Source: Microthyrium microscopicum (lineage: Eukaryota > Ascomycota > Dothideomycetes > Microthyriales > Microthyriaceae). From it: DNA of 64,000 nt. The DNA lies in assembly GCA_010405405.1 (NCBI GenBank), contig MU004236.1, positions 1,122,070 through 1,186,069 of the forward strand, written 5' to 3'. The position numbers were made by a program, and so were the translations under genes. Positions 23,099 to 33,732 of this stretch are shown here, one piece after another (position 1 is the first letter of the stretch; each line of letters opens with the position of its first letter). Under the pieces are notes generated by a model that saw only the letters and a list, made by a program, of their open reading frames with translations, searched no databases and had not been told where the DNA came from.

Positions 23099-24370
23099 AT
23101 GTATCCACCACCTCAGACGCACTTGCCAGCTCCGCCTTCACCAAAGCTTGCCCCGGATCCCCATCACCTTGCAACTGTTCTTAGAGCCTACTCTAACCGC
23201 CACACACATCCAGAACCTTTTTCATACGAATATATCTTTGAAGAAGGCAAACTTCCACTTCTAGCCGAGTTTCATCCTAAACCGCGGAGACATCAGCCCG
23301 ACCGGACTCTACCATCACAACCTCAAGTCTCTTCATCTGGGAAGCTACAGCGAAGCATGACTTCAAAAAGGAATGAGAAGCGAACTCATTTCGATCTAAC
23401 ACCTTCCACAATACCAACTCCAGCACCTGAATCAACATCTGACAAGCTCAAACGTGCTTTCTCCCTCTCAGGGATGAGATCGTCTTCACCAAAGCGGTCA
23501 TTTTCACAATCACGACCACGACAAGCGCCCATCCCAAGGAGAATATCAACAACTGCCACACCATCTGACTCAAGGGTACCATCTCTTGTACTACCGACCC
23601 CATCTCCAAGTCCCGATCCAGAGCGAAGTTCGTTTGCCTCATCACACAAAGACTTTCTACCTCCGGTCAACTACTCACTTCCTCGCGCCTCGTGGGCTTC
23701 TTATGATGATGAGGATTATCATGACCTCACATATCTCCGCGAGAATGCTGTGGGACGACTCAGCCCGAGTCCCCTGCCTACTATGGAGTTCAGACGAGAC
23801 AAAGCTCTGGCCCTTCTTGGTATCACTGATCCAATGAGTCCACCCTATACTCCCGCAGGCTCAAAGGCGCCATCTTTCGTGGGCCAGCACTCAAGAGTGA
23901 GCTCCAGAAGAACTTCCACAGAGACGAGAAGGAGCCAACATTTCCCACACCCAGACGATACACCACGGGCACCTTCAAGACCAGCCAACATCAGAGAAGA
24001 AACACCTAAATCCATGCCGGCCCCATTTGACGAAGACATCATTACCGTAGTGCAAGGCTCAACGATCGAAGCACCCCGTCCTCGACCGCCATTACGACGC
24101 AAGACATCGAAGTTTATTGAGCACCTTGATGCCAATGCCGACAAGCTTGTTGGGAACACACGGCCTCCGCTTGTCATCGTTACGGAAGCAAAAGCACAGA
24201 CGGAACCAATGCTACTTCATTCAGCTCCTCGCACAGCAGGGTCACTCCGAACAGAGTCGCTGGGCACTTCGTCTTCGACGCCGAAACATGCCTCTTGGGG
24301 AGCCGAGGTATGCACAGCACAGGCCAGGCCAATTGTGGCGACAGGCCATGGGAGGATAATATCGTCATGA
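23099..24370 (+). CDS. Hypothetical disordered protein, Ser/Pro-rich
   Basis: Single exon of 423 residues from the ATG at 23099 (MYPPPQTHLPAPPSPK). The open frame upstream of this Met lacks another ATG. A short N-terminal block (residues ~20-60: HHLATVLRAYSNRHTHPEPF, SYEYIFEEGKLPLLAEF) looks folded and may be the conserved part. The rest is low-complexity, with repeated SP/TP sites and KRSFSQSR-like basic-Ser patches. No family was recognised. Neither a signal peptide nor a membrane helix is present. The gene lies between two other disordered single-exon genes on the same strand, separated by 1.7 and 2.2 kb. Function unknown. Confidence 0.7.
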   Translation: MYPPPQTHLPAPPSPKLAPDPHHLATVLRAYSNRHTHPEPFSYEYIFEEGKLPLLAEFHPKPRRHQPDRTLPSQPQVSSSGKLQRSMTSKRNEKRTHFDLTPSTIPTPAPESTSDKLKRAFSLSGMRSSSPKRSFSQSRPRQAPIPRRISTTATPSDSRVPSLVLPTPSPSPDPERSSFASSHKDFLPPVNYSLPRASWASYDDEDYHDLTYLRENAVGRLSPSPLPTMEFRRDKALALLGITDPMSPPYTPAGSKAPSFVGQHSRVSSRRTSTETRRSQHFPHPDDTPRAPSRPANIREETPKSMPAPFDEDIITVVQGSTIEAPRPRPPLRRKTSKFIEHLDANADKLVGNTRPPLVIVTEAKAQTEPMLLHSAPRTAGSLRTESLGTSSSTPKHASWGAEVCTAQARPIVATGHGRIISS

Positions 24371-26621
24371 AGAAATGATGTCTGGTGAACGAAGTCGTTT
24401 GTTTACTACTGTAAAGCTATGTTTGTACGATGATTATGTTTTGGATTAGGACCAGCCAGCATTTTGAGATTGGTTTGTTTCATTTTGTTTCTTGCTAGCA
24501 GAGTTAGTATTGTGCAAGACAAGATTGGAAGAGATACTTTGCTTCACTTAGCTGGATGGAGAGTTCAGGAAACTCTTCATCCATTTCTGTAGTGCTTACC
24601 CGAGTAGAAGGTTATAATACAATACCATATATCAATAATTCATCAATAACGAGCTGGGGTTTGCTGACAGTCAAGGTGGCCATGCTTACTTCACTATTGA
24701 TTGCCACAATACTTCAGTCTTGTAGCAATACGATGCGCACTGCATGCCCAATGCTTACAGAGCTAGAATTGTAAAGCAGAGTTCTACAGTTGCATTGAAA
24801 AGGATGGTACGAAGCTATCAATGTGAACGACTGCCAACTGGGCGTGCACAATTCAGGACTTTGCTGCTCGTGAAGGAAATTGCTGAGGGGACTTGTGGAT
24901 CTCGAGTTGCGCAAGATTGCTGCAACGGTTCTGGTGGTAATCTCTGCAGAGATCTGCAAACTTCTGTGCCTTCGATGAGGCTGGAGAAGAGATTTCCAGC
25001 TTCGAGAACACGGGGCGAAGAAGCATTCTGATGCTAAAAATAGACGAGGCTTGCACGTGCATGGAACAGTGGCTTTTTCGAGTCAAGACTCAAAACGGTC
25101 CTGTCTTTTCTTCAAAAAAACTCACCACACCTATTTCGCAAGTATCATGCACATTCAGCTCGCAGGATCGCAGAGGCACGGCTGAGACAGGCCCTGATTA
25201 TTACCGCAAGCTACCAAATTGTCCGTACCTCAGTTTAGTCGAGCTCACCTAAGATGTGACCTGTCAAGATTCGCATGCTTTTATACAGGCCATAGTCCTG
25301 CCCAGAATCCGCTGTCATACAGTGAGGCTAGGAGCTTATCAGGTGAAAATGATGCTCGCGCAGGTTGCCGACTTTCCGTCGTTCTGTTACTTCAGGCCTA
25401 CGAGACGACCGTGAATCCGTGATCGACTTTGAGGCTTCATGCTAGATATGTGGCAATAACCATAGCCCCAGCAAGCATGTTGATAAGACCGTGATCGGTC
25501 ACATCCGAGTTGTTTGGGGCCAGATAAATGAAGTTAAAGGTCACGGCCAAAGCCTTCAAAGTGTACGCTGGGAATCAGCACCGACGGTGGCTTTATGTAT
25601 CATTTGAATTATGTTTGTAGCTGGAACGTGGATTTGGTGGTAGGAGTGTAAGATACTAAGATTGAAGCTGTGAGTTGAGCTATATTTAGAATCATATGTC
25701 TGGGGTAAGTTCCATTTTCGTCGGAGTTTCGGAGACGACTTCCTACTTCAGATTGTCGGAACCATTGGGCCCAAATTTGCCTGCAAGCAGCTGCACCAAC
25801 ACCCAGGTAGACTCTCTTCAGCACCGTTTTGGTGTGCTGGTGTTTAGCCTTGAGTACTCTAGGCTCTATCTCTCTTCTTGCCACGCTAGGGTGTCTAGTA
25901 CAAAGGGGAAAAGATGAGATTTTGGCGTGCGTTGAGGGCGCGGTTCGTGGTGGCGCATGCAGATTGTCTGGAAGGTTTTGGGGTCGATCATCACGAGAGC
26001 AATGCAGATTGCAGATTTGATGTGTTGCTGGCCAGTGGCTTGACTGAATTGCGGCCACTCTGTCTCTATATGTCCCAAAATACGACGTGGGAGAGACAAA
26101 AGCAACTGTTCCATTGAGATTTGTGCTGAGTTCAAGCAGCGGCTGAGTATGGCTGATGTACTATTTCCCTATCAATGCCTTGAAACTGTACTTGTATTCC
26201 TGCTCCTACCCACTCTCCGCTACTCCGTATTTACTCCACTCAGCTATCTCGCCAAGTTGAGCCTGCACTGCGACCACGGCATCCATTTCCTCCATTGGCA
26301 CCTTCATACACAATAACATGAAAACCATTGCTGTACCCCAGATTCCTATTTCCGCTGTTTGATCCATACCAACTTTATACACGGTATCAAACGGAGGTCG
26401 CCCCAAAATGGCTGTTAATGGAAGTTAAAAAAGCACGCTATATTAACCTCAAATCCTACTGCTCCTAATTAATCCCTTTACCCTCCCTCAATTAACTCGG
26501 CTCATATCCATACTCCCGGTTAGACACCCTAGAAAATCCCTTGGACAGATCCGCAAATCAACAATTAGTTACAATAACCCTCGGACTATCGTCAGATGCG
26601 TTTGACGAATAGAGCAACACA
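24371..26621. other. Gene-poor intergenic region, 2.2 kb
   Basis: No supported gene or repeat. Several 60-150 codon frames occur on both strands, but they overlap each other and lack family motifs or consistent codon bias. The last ~200 bases before 26622 are AT-rich and pyrimidine-rich, promoter-like. Confidence 0.5.
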
Positions 26622-28169
26622 ATGTCAAATATTAGTTTAGAGCTGCCACCTGCTTTGACCATTGCAACACCAAAGACTTTCTCGCGACGACCTCTTAGGC
26701 GACCTGCTTCATTCTCTTTCCAGGATAAGGGCTTTCGACTCTGGTCTCATCGGACTTACGCCAGTCAGGGCTCCGAGTCAACAATGCCTGGATCTCGAGA
26801 ACAGATGGAGCAGGATCGCGATGATCCTTCTTCAAACTATAATTCACCTACATCGCCGTCTCCGTCTTCTCCAACTCGCCAAATACTAAGATCCATTCGT
26901 CGATCTGTCTCGTCCTTGTCGCCGAGATCTGGGAAACACAGTAGCCCAACATCTCCCCAGGATAGCAGCATTAGCCGTGCTGCTAGGAATAGTTCTTCCA
27001 GAATCCAAGGTCACGATCTGTCAAATCCCGGATACTCCGATGACTTGCGTCACACGGCTATCGTAAATAAAGGAGTATATGCTGTATCCAGCGGATCCAG
27101 CTATCGTGCCTATTCTCAAGTTGATATAACAAGGAATCATCTTCCCCAGATAAGCGCACCGTCATCACCATCTAGTTCACCTAGAGTACCTGCACGGATG
27201 CCTGGAAGACATACGGACCCAATGAACTCTCACTCATTCTCTCCAATATCAGACAACCCATGGGTTCCAGCGAAACAGCATCAACGGCCTCACACCGCGC
27301 TGCCAACGCAAACCACTTTTGATCAAGATCAAATTTCAATACCAAGAAGTCAACCAACGCGAGGCCTCTCTAACTCTTCCGCACCAGCAGCATCAGTATC
27401 TACTGCTAGTCGAATGGCTGATTCAAATAGCAACCCAGAAGCGGATGCTGAATTTACCTCACCATCTGAGTTTGCTCTCTTTGCAGAAGCAACCTCATCA
27501 TTAGGCATACTGCCATCTGAGCCAACGCCATTTGCTATGCAACCAAGACGTGCTTCACCACCAATGAGACCTCAGCCATATCATTATGCATCACAATACG
27601 CATTACCGGCACCAAGGCCTCAATCCTACGCACCTCCACCACTCCAAGCGCCTCTCCCATCTTTTGCCGCACCCCCTTTTGCTCCACCAAATTTCTCTCA
27701 AACTCACAGCTTCCCTATGTCTCAACCTTACAGTGTCCCCGGCTCCGATGCTCCGGGACAGGCCCAGCCATCTTACCACTATCATCAACACATCCATCTG
27801 GCAGCGCCCATTCCACCAGCTAATCGCTCGCGCTCGGTGCCTCCCACTACAGCCACGCAACACCTCCATCAACGTACGCCTAGCGCGGCGTTACCTGCAC
27901 TTCCTGCTACCATGCCACCACTCCCAATACGAGAACTTTCCCGGCAGCAAATGATCGCAGAAGCACTTACAGGACTAGACGATGGGGGTCCAGGATCAGA
28001 CGACGAGCTACCAGACTACGCAACCAGCCAGGCAGAAGCCAACGCCGTTCAACGGCAGGCAGCAGCACAGCGAGCGAGGGAGCTGGAGGAGGGATGGAGA
28101 CGGGGACGGCAGCAACGAGCGCATAAGCCATGGAGAGCATGGGAGCAGAACGGGTGGATGCAAGGCTAA
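26622..28169 (+). CDS. Hypothetical proline-rich disordered protein with LPxY motif
   Basis: Single exon of 515 residues starting MSNISLELPPALTIATPKTF. Residues 60-330 are Ser/Pro-rich; 330-420 form a Pro/Ala/His-rich stretch (PPLQAPLPSFAAPPFAPP, HYHQHIHLAAP). The C-terminal 70 residues look structured: RELSRQQMIAEALTGL, an acidic patch followed by LPDYATSQAEANA (an LPxY-type PY motif near residue 461), and a charged helix RQAAAQRARELEEGWRRGR. No domain, signal peptide or membrane span is visible. The C-terminus, with PY motif and helix, is the likeliest functional part. Function unknown; a WW-domain partner is inference. Confidence 0.72.
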   Translation: MSNISLELPPALTIATPKTFSRRPLRRPASFSFQDKGFRLWSHRTYASQGSESTMPGSREQMEQDRDDPSSNYNSPTSPSPSSPTRQILRSIRRSVSSLSPRSGKHSSPTSPQDSSISRAARNSSSRIQGHDLSNPGYSDDLRHTAIVNKGVYAVSSGSSYRAYSQVDITRNHLPQISAPSSPSSSPRVPARMPGRHTDPMNSHSFSPISDNPWVPAKQHQRPHTALPTQTTFDQDQISIPRSQPTRGLSNSSAPAASVSTASRMADSNSNPEADAEFTSPSEFALFAEATSSLGILPSEPTPFAMQPRRASPPMRPQPYHYASQYALPAPRPQSYAPPPLQAPLPSFAAPPFAPPNFSQTHSFPMSQPYSVPGSDAPGQAQPSYHYHQHIHLAAPIPPANRSRSVPPTTATQHLHQRTPSAALPALPATMPPLPIRELSRQQMIAEALTGLDDGGPGSDDELPDYATSQAEANAVQRQAAAQRARELEEGWRRGRQQRAHKPWRAWEQNGWMQG

Positions 28170-28611
28170 TGGAAAGAGAGGGAGGAATCTAATGAGATGA
28201 TCCACCAAAAGAGTGAGAAATGAGAGGAGCAAGAACCCACCTGTGGATATTCACGATTGAGGTAGAAGAGGGAGGATATACCCCAAACTGTTTAGTAGCG
28301 CTAGACGACTTCATCGCTGAGCGAGTGAACAAAATGATAGCATGGGCGGTCTGTTTGATAGCATAGCGACTTTTTCGATTATATCAAATTCATGAATCGG
28401 GAGATATGATTCTACTACTTCTATACGCTCTTTGTGCTATATCGTTTCGATCTATAGTCTTTCGCTACTTCAAATCGTCCTCTCAGTGCTCAATATCAAA
28501 GACCAAGAGCCTCCCTGAACAAGTGAAATTGCTATGTTCAAGCCCATAACCAACCCCCTATGTTGTCCTACACCACTTACTCCTGAACTCACATCACACG
28601 ACTACAACTCC

Positions 28612-28638
28612 AAGACACCCAAGACACCCAAGACAGCC
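28612..28638. repeat. Tandem repeat, 9 bp unit (AAGACACCC), about 3 copies
   Basis: Two exact units and a third with one substitution, read directly from the sequence. Confidence 0.85.
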
Positions 28639-28792
28639 CACACCATCCCAATCCCTCCATGCTTCCTATTCCTTGACCTTCTTCCCAACCTTCCACACAT
28701 CCTTCGCCACAGCCTTCCATTCTTCCACCCCAAATCCACCCACAATCCCCTGACCTTATTTATCTCCAAACCCCAAATCCTACGAAGCCCAA

Positions 28793-28832
28793 GCTCGCTC
28801 GCGTGCTCGCGTGCTTGCGTGCTTGCGTGCTT
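28793..28832. repeat. Octamer microsatellite (GCTCGCGT / GCTTGCGT)
   Basis: About five copies of an 8 bp unit that alternates between GCTC and GCTT halves joined by GCGT. It is intergenic and likely length-variable between strains. Confidence 0.9.
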
Positions 28833-29326
28833 TAGCCAGCAATCCTACGATCTTCAAGCACAAACGTAACGCTACCGGCCAGATCCGAGACCTTTTATAT
28901 CTCGGAGCTTCCCAATCAAGCCTATACCCCCAAGCACGGAAATGCTGTACGAGCCGAGGATCTTGTCTTTGAGAAAGAAAAAAGTTTGTTGGGGGCTAAA
29001 TCTTGGATATGGGATATATAGCAGGCCGGAATCCGTCGATATATGATGTGGTTGCAAAAGGGGCCAAAAAGCTGCCAGCAAAGCGTGCGAAGCGGGAAAC
29101 ACAAGTCAAATTCGCCAAATTATTCTTAAGCTCAGAGCCCTGCGCTTCAAATAGGCAAGTTGGCCAGGTCAGCCGTCGATAACATATCACATCAGCGGCA
29201 TAGGAGGTAGTGCTGTATAAAGAACGGAGCAAAGTCAAAACTCACTGCACAGTCACTTAAAGCATACAAGTACCAGGCATATACCCAGGCGCAAAGATAT
29301 CGTACAAGAGAAAGAATATATATATG

Positions 29327-29371
29327 CCATTCTTATATACAAAACAACGAATCCTGCGCATATAAGAATGG
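29327..29371. repeat. Perfect 12 bp inverted repeat with 21 nt loop
   Basis: CCATTCTTATAT (29327-29338) is exactly mirrored by ATATAAGAATGG (29360-29371). It lies about 240 bases past the HOS4 stop, so in the HOS4 transcript it could form a 3' hairpin. No larger flanking element is evident. Confidence 0.85.
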
Positions 29372-29605
29372 TTATATTTCGTTTGTTGGTGTCAAGACAT
29401 CAAGGTATCATAGAAGACGCAGAATAAAAACAAAAAGAATGGTACAAAAAAAACGCACAACGCATGTCCCTCCCGTCCTTCCCAACGCTGAAACTGACAA
29501 GAACACGACGACTTTAAACATGTCGATCTAACGATCCTCTGCTTCCTTCCCTTTTGCTTGAGAGGAGGACCAGCTGGCTTGCTTTGGTGGGTGCAGCGCT
29601 ACTTT

Positions 29606-32600
29606 CTAAGTTGACTCTGCGCCGCCTGAAACGTCAGCCATGGTTGTGTCCGTCGAGATACCGTTAGTGTGTACGCCGTTAGCTATTGGCGGTTCTGCTT
29701 GTGCGCTGCTTGATTTTGACGCACGCGAGCCCAGGCTTCTGGGTGTAACCGGGAGCGATGGGCTGTTGGTGCTATTGCGCGAGGAAAGCACCTTGCGCGG
29801 TTGCTTGAACGCATCCTCAAAGCTCATTGGTGCTTTTTTGCGCTTGAGGGCGTCGGTTTTCATCCATTTGAGGTCGACTTCGCGGAATTTGTCGTGGCTT
29901 GCGACTAGTTGCATCACGTCGTCGAGGCGTATCCAGTATAGTGGGTCCATTCTGATACACTGCTCGCGCGTTTGGCGGACAGTATTGTGCGCTATTTTGT
30001 GGTTGAACTCTGCATCGCCTGCTTCAGGCCAGCGGAATTCATGCGCGAGTGGTGGAATGTCAACGGCGGCAAAAAAGGCTTGCTTTTGAGCGAGAGTGAC
30101 GGGCAACTTTGGAACGTCGTAGGTGTTGAGAGAAAGGTCGGGAAGTCCAAGGAGACCAACAAGGTAGCAGGAAAGCGTCCAGAAATCTTCGTTTTCATCT
30201 ATATCGTCTAACGAAGGATCGACTTCGTAGTGATAGCAAACAGGCAAAGGCGTAAATTGATTGAGAACACCAAGTAGAAGGTGGCCCGAGTCGTCGAGTT
30301 CAGTGGCGGACGCCCGCAAAGGACGATCGTTACCTCTTTCCATGGCTAGTCGAAGGGCAAGAGGAAGGGAAGTGAGGAATCTTTCCCTAGTAGCTCGCTG
30401 CATTTCTTCCTCCCTTTGCCGTTCAAGCCTAGCAGCTTCCTCTGCCTCTTTGGCTGCTGCAAGTGCTTGCAGTCGCGACTCCTCGGCTTTCTCCTGCTCG
30501 CGAGCAGCCGCTTTTTTCTCAGCTTCTAGCTGCGCTGCTGCGGCGTCGTTCTCCGAGTCGTTTTTATCAGCAATCTCTATCCGCACATCACTCATCATAT
30601 CGTCGTCGTCTGCTGCAGCCTCGATTTTAACAGGCTTGTGCTCCTTGGGTTTTCGTCCTGGCCGGCTTTTTATCTCTTCAGGTTGTGGTCTTCGTGGGGA
30701 TGGTAGATCTTCGCTGGCCTTACCAGACTTTTGAGCCCTCACTCCAGTGCTGGTGCGCTTGCGTTGCGTTGGTCTTGGAGGCACACTATCATCATCAGAA
30801 CCACCGTCGTGCGATGAGTCATCATCAACCACTCGTCTTTTCCGTCTGAGTACTTCTTTTGGTTGTGTCTCTTTGCTTCCAGATAGTCGTTTTGCTTTGC
30901 GGTGATCTTCCAATCTGTCTACTTTCGATTTGACTTTGGCCAGTTTTGGGGATCGAGGACCGTCGTGATTGTCCTTATTTAGTGATGGACTCTTCGCGGC
31001 CTTGGCTTCAGCAATTTTCTTTTTTCTAGCCACCTTTTGCTGAACCTGCGCTTTATGCTGGTCATAGCGATCCTTGAGTAGTTCTACCTCTTGTTGCCAT
31101 CGAGGTCCATGGCGCTCCTCGGACACTTCATAGTAGGTCTTGCCATCTTTTGTCCTTCGACACGGATTGAAGTTATCCTGATCCAGTAAGAGTCGAACAA
31201 CTCTGAGATGTCCCCGACCAATGACAGCAAGCAAAGGCGTTTCGTCATACTTTAAAGGATCTGGATCCTTTTCCAAGCGGGGTGCGTCTGCTGCCAGGAG
31301 GAAGTTGAGCACATCAAAGTGACCGCCTCTTGCCGCTGCGACGAGACAAGCGTTGTCCGGCATCACGCTCTCCAGAAGCAATCCAACTGCTTGTAGATCG
31401 CCACTTGTAGAGTATTTTTCAAGATTTTCGGGAGTCAAGGCTTGATAGAGCAGATCTTTACGTTCGCCTTTTGCTATATCTTTTGAAGTATTGCTTGTAG
31501 GCTCATCTTCGCGGTCATCGTCGACTACTTGATACTGGCTCATCGCCTTTTTAAGTAGTGCCTCGATCTCTTTAGCTCTGGGCTTTTGCTGTTCGATAGT
31601 ATCGATGGCTCGTTTCCCGTGTCTGTTGGCATGATGAGGGTTGACACCGTTTTCTAGCAAGAGCTCTATGACATCCAGATGTGCATTCTCCACAGCATCG
31701 ATGAGTGGCGTGTCGAGGTCTTCCTTAGAGCAACTATCTCGTCTGCAACCTTTTTCGAGGAGGAACTGAACGACTTGGTAATGGCCCGATAGTGACGCCT
31801 TCTGTAACGGTGTAAAGCCGCCATTGTCTTCCTGATCCAATTCTTCCGGCGCCTGTTCGTATGCTTTCTTGACCAAATCGATTTGTCCTCTCTCTGCCGC
31901 CTTTGCCAAAGGAGTAGTACCATATTTGTCTGCGCGGCGGCCTACTTGTATAGCTGTACGTGCTGGTGATGTTAGCGCTCTTGATGCAAATCGTCCAGCC
32001 CGGGGAGGTGCCAAAGAAGGAATGGGAGGGCCTTTGCGTGTAGTGGAAGTGGAGTTATCAGATGATTCATCATCCCAGGGCTCTTTGGAATCCGAGTGTT
32101 GTGAATTTGTGGATACATCTCTCTTCTTACGTTTGTTTTTGGCTACACCAGATTGAATACTAGCCGATCTTCTATGACCTATTGTCGGTGGAACTGGACT
32201 TGTTGGTGAGCCATTCTGGGTTTTATTGTGGGACTTGGCGGAACGCGCGCTTGAATCTAGTCGAGGTCGTTGGCGAGGAGGTTCGAATTTTGACTTGGTA
32301 TGATCATCACTATGTTTTCTTTTCCTAGGTTCCACAGAGAGTGAGTTCCTGGATCTATCAGGGTTGCTTTTGGTAGTGGTAAAGGTCGGGGGAGTTGGAG
32401 AACCCTGTGATAGTGACGCTTCGGCTGACTGAGCACGGAGAGAAGAGGAGGCACCCTTTTTCATAGACGAAATCTTATCGTGTGATAATTTTTTGTGTTT
32501 GCCATCGCCACTAGGTTTTTCTCTGGTTCCATTACTTCTCCTGTCCTTTTTCTCAGTCGAGTCATGAATGCTAGATCGCCGACTTGTAGGGTGACTTATA

Positions 32601-32953
32601 GCGGGCTCAGAATTTGTAGTCATTGGGCTAGAGGCGCGGTGATCAATGTTTGATTCATTTTTGATGCGCTTGGCGATGGTTGTCTTTGTTTGCTCGTCAC
32701 CAGAGGGTAATATATCGGTTTCGGCTTCAGAGTCGTTATCAGGGTTGGGAGCTACAGTAGCAGGACCATTGGAGCCGCGCGAACTGCTCAAAGCAGTCGC
32801 TCTGGCAGTGCGCGGCGACGAGGGTCGAGAGGATGACGGCGAGGAATGTTTTGCAGTGGCCGGACTACGGACTGGTTGAAGGCGCGAAGAGTGGGAGGCG
32901 ACGCTGGGCGAATGCGACAGAGATTTTGGGGTTCCTTGGCTGCCACCGTTCAT
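29606..32953 (-). CDS. HOS4: Ankyrin-repeat protein, Hos4-like subunit of the Set3 histone deacetylase complex
   Basis: Single exon of 1115 residues starting MNGGSQGTPKSLSHSPSV. Residues 1-330 are Ser/Lys-rich and disordered with nuclear-signal-like KNKRKKRD. Ankyrin repeats follow at about 340-475 (YGTTPLAKAAERGQIDLVKK, GFTPLQKASLSGHYQVVQFL, DTPLIDAVENAHLDVIELLL) and again at about 515-605 (DNACLVAAARGGHFDVLNFL, ETPLLAVIGRGHLRVVRLLL). A long charged, coiled-coil-like segment (about 640-860) precedes a conserved C-terminal block with LPLALRLAMERG and MDPLYWIRLDDVMQLV. This layout matches filamentous-fungal Hos4 homologues, larger than yeast Hos4. The Set3 complex deacetylates histones behind elongating polymerase. 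Divergent from KU80. Ankyrin content is certain; the Hos4 name is well supported but rests on remembered family layout. Confidence 0.8.
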   Translation of the reverse strand: MNGGSQGTPKSLSHSPSVASHSSRLQPVRSPATAKHSSPSSSRPSSPRTARATALSSSRGSNGPATVAPNPDNDSEAETDILPSGDEQTKTTIAKRIKNESNIDHRASSPMTTNSEPAISHPTSRRSSIHDSTEKKDRRSNGTREKPSGDGKHKKLSHDKISSMKKGASSSLRAQSAEASLSQGSPTPPTFTTTKSNPDRSRNSLSVEPRKRKHSDDHTKSKFEPPRQRPRLDSSARSAKSHNKTQNGSPTSPVPPTIGHRRSASIQSGVAKNKRKKRDVSTNSQHSDSKEPWDDESSDNSTSTTRKGPPIPSLAPPRAGRFASRALTSPARTAIQVGRRADKYGTTPLAKAAERGQIDLVKKAYEQAPEELDQEDNGGFTPLQKASLSGHYQVVQFLLEKGCRRDSCSKEDLDTPLIDAVENAHLDVIELLLENGVNPHHANRHGKRAIDTIEQQKPRAKEIEALLKKAMSQYQVVDDDREDEPTSNTSKDIAKGERKDLLYQALTPENLEKYSTSGDLQAVGLLLESVMPDNACLVAAARGGHFDVLNFLLAADAPRLEKDPDPLKYDETPLLAVIGRGHLRVVRLLLDQDNFNPCRRTKDGKTYYEVSEERHGPRWQQEVELLKDRYDQHKAQVQQKVARKKKIAEAKAAKSPSLNKDNHDGPRSPKLAKVKSKVDRLEDHRKAKRLSGSKETQPKEVLRRKRRVVDDDSSHDGGSDDDSVPPRPTQRKRTSTGVRAQKSGKASEDLPSPRRPQPEEIKSRPGRKPKEHKPVKIEAAADDDDMMSDVRIEIADKNDSENDAAAAQLEAEKKAAAREQEKAEESRLQALAAAKEAEEAARLERQREEEMQRATRERFLTSLPLALRLAMERGNDRPLRASATELDDSGHLLLGVLNQFTPLPVCYHYEVDPSLDDIDENEDFWTLSCYLVGLLGLPDLSLNTYDVPKLPVTLAQKQAFFAAVDIPPLAHEFRWPEAGDAEFNHKIAHNTVRQTREQCIRMDPLYWIRLDDVMQLVASHDKFREVDLKWMKTDALKRKKAPMSFEDAFKQPRKVLSSRNSTNSPSLPVTPRSLGSRASKSSSAQAEPPIANGVHTNGISTDTTMADVSGGAEST

Positions 32954-33732
32954 GATACAGGGAGGGCAGATGGAAGTACGTGTAGCCTCATTCTGTGATG
33001 ATAAAAAGGTCGCTGAAACGACAAGTAGACAAGGAGAACAGGAGGTTTGCTGCTCTGGAAGACGAGATTAGTGGTGAAGGCTTGGGTTCGGAGGGCAAGA
33101 GTGTATGATGGTGGGAGAGGACGTTTTGGATGAGAATGCAACTCTTGAGAATGGTAAATATAGCGTAAAAGTAGAGAATTGGATGAATGGACAGTTGACA
33201 GTGTTGTTAGAAGATGGCTTGGGAGTGGGAGCGGTGGAGAGCTGAAGCCGAGAGAGGGATCAAATGTGGAGCGGGAGAGAGAGAGAGAGTGGTGCAGGCG
33301 CAGGTGGTGCAGGTGCGAGAAGAGAAAGAGACGAAGAGTCAAGAACTGAAGGAGCAGCCAGCACAACCAGCGCTCTGTCTCTCTGCGTCTCTGGCCGCTC
33401 CTGCCTGAACCACCCAGTCTACTCCATAAGAGGCATAGTTCATAACAACTCAAGTCCTAGGGCCAATCAACTCCATTGACAGGGGCTGATCTCAAGAAAG
33501 ACGCTAATTCTTGCCAAGAGGCTGAGTCAGCCTTACTTTTACAAACTTGGTCTAGCTCCATCTCGTGCCCACGTGTGTACAACGCGAGTCGCGACTGCCA
33601 AATCAGGCTCCAACGCGTAGTTGCCTGCCAATTGTGGATGATGCTTTTGCGGAAGGGATATTCGGAAGACATATAGAGACTTCCCACCACATCCCCTTCT
33701 TTGAGGATCCTAACCCTCCGCAAGAAACAATC
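32954..33732. promoter_or_regulatory. Divergent promoter region, HOS4 / KU80
   Basis: About 780 bases between divergent starts. A purine-rich tract on the plus strand (about 33268-33350, with GAGAGAGAGAG) gives the HOS4 leader a pyrimidine-rich side. A 167-codon minus frame here is a composition artefact. Confidence 0.5.

Larger units (their letters stand above)
28170..29605. other. Intergenic region with short repeats and a hairpin
   Basis: About 1.4 kb between a plus-strand stop and the stop of minus-strand HOS4. It contains two short tandem repeats (28612-28638 and 28793-28832) and a 12 bp perfect inverted repeat (29327-29371). A 111-codon frame (28534-28869) is a by-product of the C-rich repeats. 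Confidence 0.5.

Noticed and set aside
28534-28869. 111-codon plus frame after the proline-rich gene
   Set aside because: Made largely of C-rich tandem repeats and an octamer microsatellite; no conserved segment.
32950-33453. 167-codon minus frame upstream of HOS4
   Set aside because: Product of the pyrimidine-rich leader (Leu/Ser/His runs); overlaps the HOS4 start in another frame.
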